A stretch of 5,256 nt of DNA from Nocardiopsaceae bacterium (GTDB lineage Bacteria > Actinomycetota > Actinomycetes > Streptosporangiales > Streptosporangiaceae), in the NCBI GenBank assembly GCA_031254715.1, contig JAIRTY010000457.1:1-5256 (forward strand). The letters are read 5' to 3'. Shown here one piece after another: positions 4,810 to 5,256 of the stretch. The notes under the pieces are model-generated. The model saw only the letters and a list, made by a program, of their open reading frames with translations, ran no database searches and was not told the DNA's origin. Position numbers and translations under genes: made by a program. The number at the start of each line of letters is the position of its first letter. The stretch's first letter is position 1.

Positions 4810-5256
4810 CGACGATATGAGCTGGTACCTGGCGGGAGAGGCCCGCGGCAGGGGCGGGATGGTCCCGCCGGGCACGACGGCACCCGGGGACGCGGCCGGG
4901 CCCGGGTATGAGGGTGCGGAGCCCGGGCACGGGGCCGCGCCGCCCGGATACGGGACTGCCCCGCCGGGGTACGGAGCTGCCCCGCCCGAGTATGGGGCTG
5001 ACCCGCCCGAGTATGGGGCTGACCCGCCTGGTTACGGCGGCGGCTGGCCTGGATACGGGACCGCCGCGCCCGGATACGGTGCTGCCCCGCCCGGATACGG
5101 TGCTGCCCCGCCGGGGTACGGCGAGCCGGGGTACGGCGGCGAGCCCGGGTACGGCCAGCCCGGGTACGGCGAGCCCGCGCCGGAGGCCGGCCCCGCGCCA
5201 CCTGGCCCGGCGCCCGGCCCCGCCCGGCCCGGGCCGGAGACCGCGAGCGTGGTACG
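4769..5256 (+). CDS. murJ: Probable lipid II flippase MurJ (MviN), N-terminal extension only (3'-truncated)
   Basis: The 162 visible codons begin at an ATG with an ideal Shine-Dalgarno and run off the contig. Residues 1-43 are polar and include a short MSWYLAGEARGRGG stretch. Residues 45-134 are a Pro-Gly-Tyr-Gly repeat region, and 135-157 are Pro/Ala/Gly-rich. The last residues read ETASVV(R). Actinobacterial MurJ proteins often have a long Pro/Tyr/Gly-rich cytoplasmic N-terminus ending in an A-S-L-L-(K/R)-S-S-A-type sequence that leads into TM1, so the contig appears to stop at the threshold of the membrane domain. MurJ moves lipid II across the cytoplasmic membrane for peptidoglycan synthesis. 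The call rests on this junction and on the gene order (DUF6049-murJ, as Rv3909-Rv3910); no membrane segment of the protein is visible. Another Pro/Gly/Tyr-rich membrane protein remains possible. Confidence 0.68.
   Translation, partial: MSMPARRDGPTAADDDMSWYLAGEARGRGGMVPPGTTAPGDAAGPGYEGAEPGHGAAPPGYGTAPPGYGAAPPEYGADPPEYGADPPGYGGGWPGYGTAAPGYGAAPPGYGAAPPGYGEPGYGGEPGYGQPGYGEPAPEAGPAPPGPAPGPARPGPETASVV
4901..5170 (+). repeat. 21-bp tandem repeat encoding PGYG heptads
   Basis: Fourteen P-(G/E)-(Y/H)-(G/E) units are encoded at residues 45-134 of the putative MurJ. The first eleven (starting at residues 45, 52, 59 and so on to 115) keep an exact 7-residue, 21-bp period, mostly with the pattern PGYGxAP. 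The last three units shorten to 5-6 residue spacing with E, GE or Q linkers. Two neighbouring pairs are identical at DNA level: 4981-5001 with 5002-5022, and 5067-5087 with 5088-5108. These exact copies suggest recent expansion by slippage or unequal recombination and a possible length polymorphism between strains. Confidence 0.9.

Noticed and set aside
2917..4875. 652-codon minus-strand frame across the DUF6049 gene
   Set aside because: It is an Arg/Gly/Pro/Ala-rich shadow frame without motifs. The plus-strand frame has a signal peptide, TM helix and Shine-Dalgarno.
4901..5170. Tandem repeats as a CRISPR array
   Set aside because: The units are contiguous 21-bp in-frame coding repeats without unique spacers.
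4743..5201. Minus-strand frame with Arg-rich AGQ-type repeats
   Set aside because: The apparent repeats are the antisense reading of the PGYG array. The plus-strand frame has an ideal ribosome-binding site and ends in a MurJ-like junction.

Overview
This is very GC-rich DNA with strong G/C bias at third codon positions, plus gene families and a gene order typical of Actinomycetota (high-GC Gram-positives). I cannot name the genus. Both ends are truncated inside genes. The first ten bases match the 3' end of the Illumina adapter, so the window is probably a whole short contig from a draft assembly and its left edge is a sequencing artefact.

Layout from left to right. (1) 11-724 (+): the C-terminal half of a 12-TM major facilitator superfamily transporter, missing its 5' end. 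(2) 646-2148 (-): a complete CCA tRNA nucleotidyltransferase with an HD domain, convergent with the transporter. Their 3' ends overlap by 79 bp, and a strong GC hairpin sits in the overlap. (3) 2149-2292: a 144-bp divergent intergenic region. It holds a good sigma-70-type promoter for cca on the minus strand, and a Shine-Dalgarno site within a potential hairpin on the plus strand. (4) 2293-4809 (+): a secreted, single-pass membrane protein of the DUF6049 / Rv3909-like family. It has a signal peptide, a beta-rich domain, a central domain with a GH57/deacetylase-like flavour, a second Ig-like domain, one TM helix and an acidic cytoplasmic tail. (5) 4769-5256 (+): the start of a gene that overlaps the previous one by 41 bp. 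It encodes a long Pro-Gly-Tyr-Gly repeat extension and runs off the contig just where the lipid II flippase MurJ (MviN) membrane domain would be expected to begin.

The order cca(-) / DUF6049(+) / murJ(+) matches the conserved actinobacterial block known from Mycobacterium tuberculosis as pcnA (Rv3907c) - mutT4 (Rv3908) - Rv3909 - Rv3910 (MurJ/MviN), except that no NUDIX gene lies between cca and the DUF6049 gene here. That block lies in the origin-proximal part of the chromosome in known genomes. The DUF6049 and MurJ genes overlap and look translationally coupled, so they probably act together in cell-envelope assembly, while cca does tRNA 3'-end maturation and repair. I see no RNA gene, CRISPR array, insertion sequence or phage element. 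Overall this is a housekeeping locus. Its most interesting parts are the uncharacterised DUF6049 protein and the heptad-repeat N-terminus of the flippase, not a new mobile or defence system.
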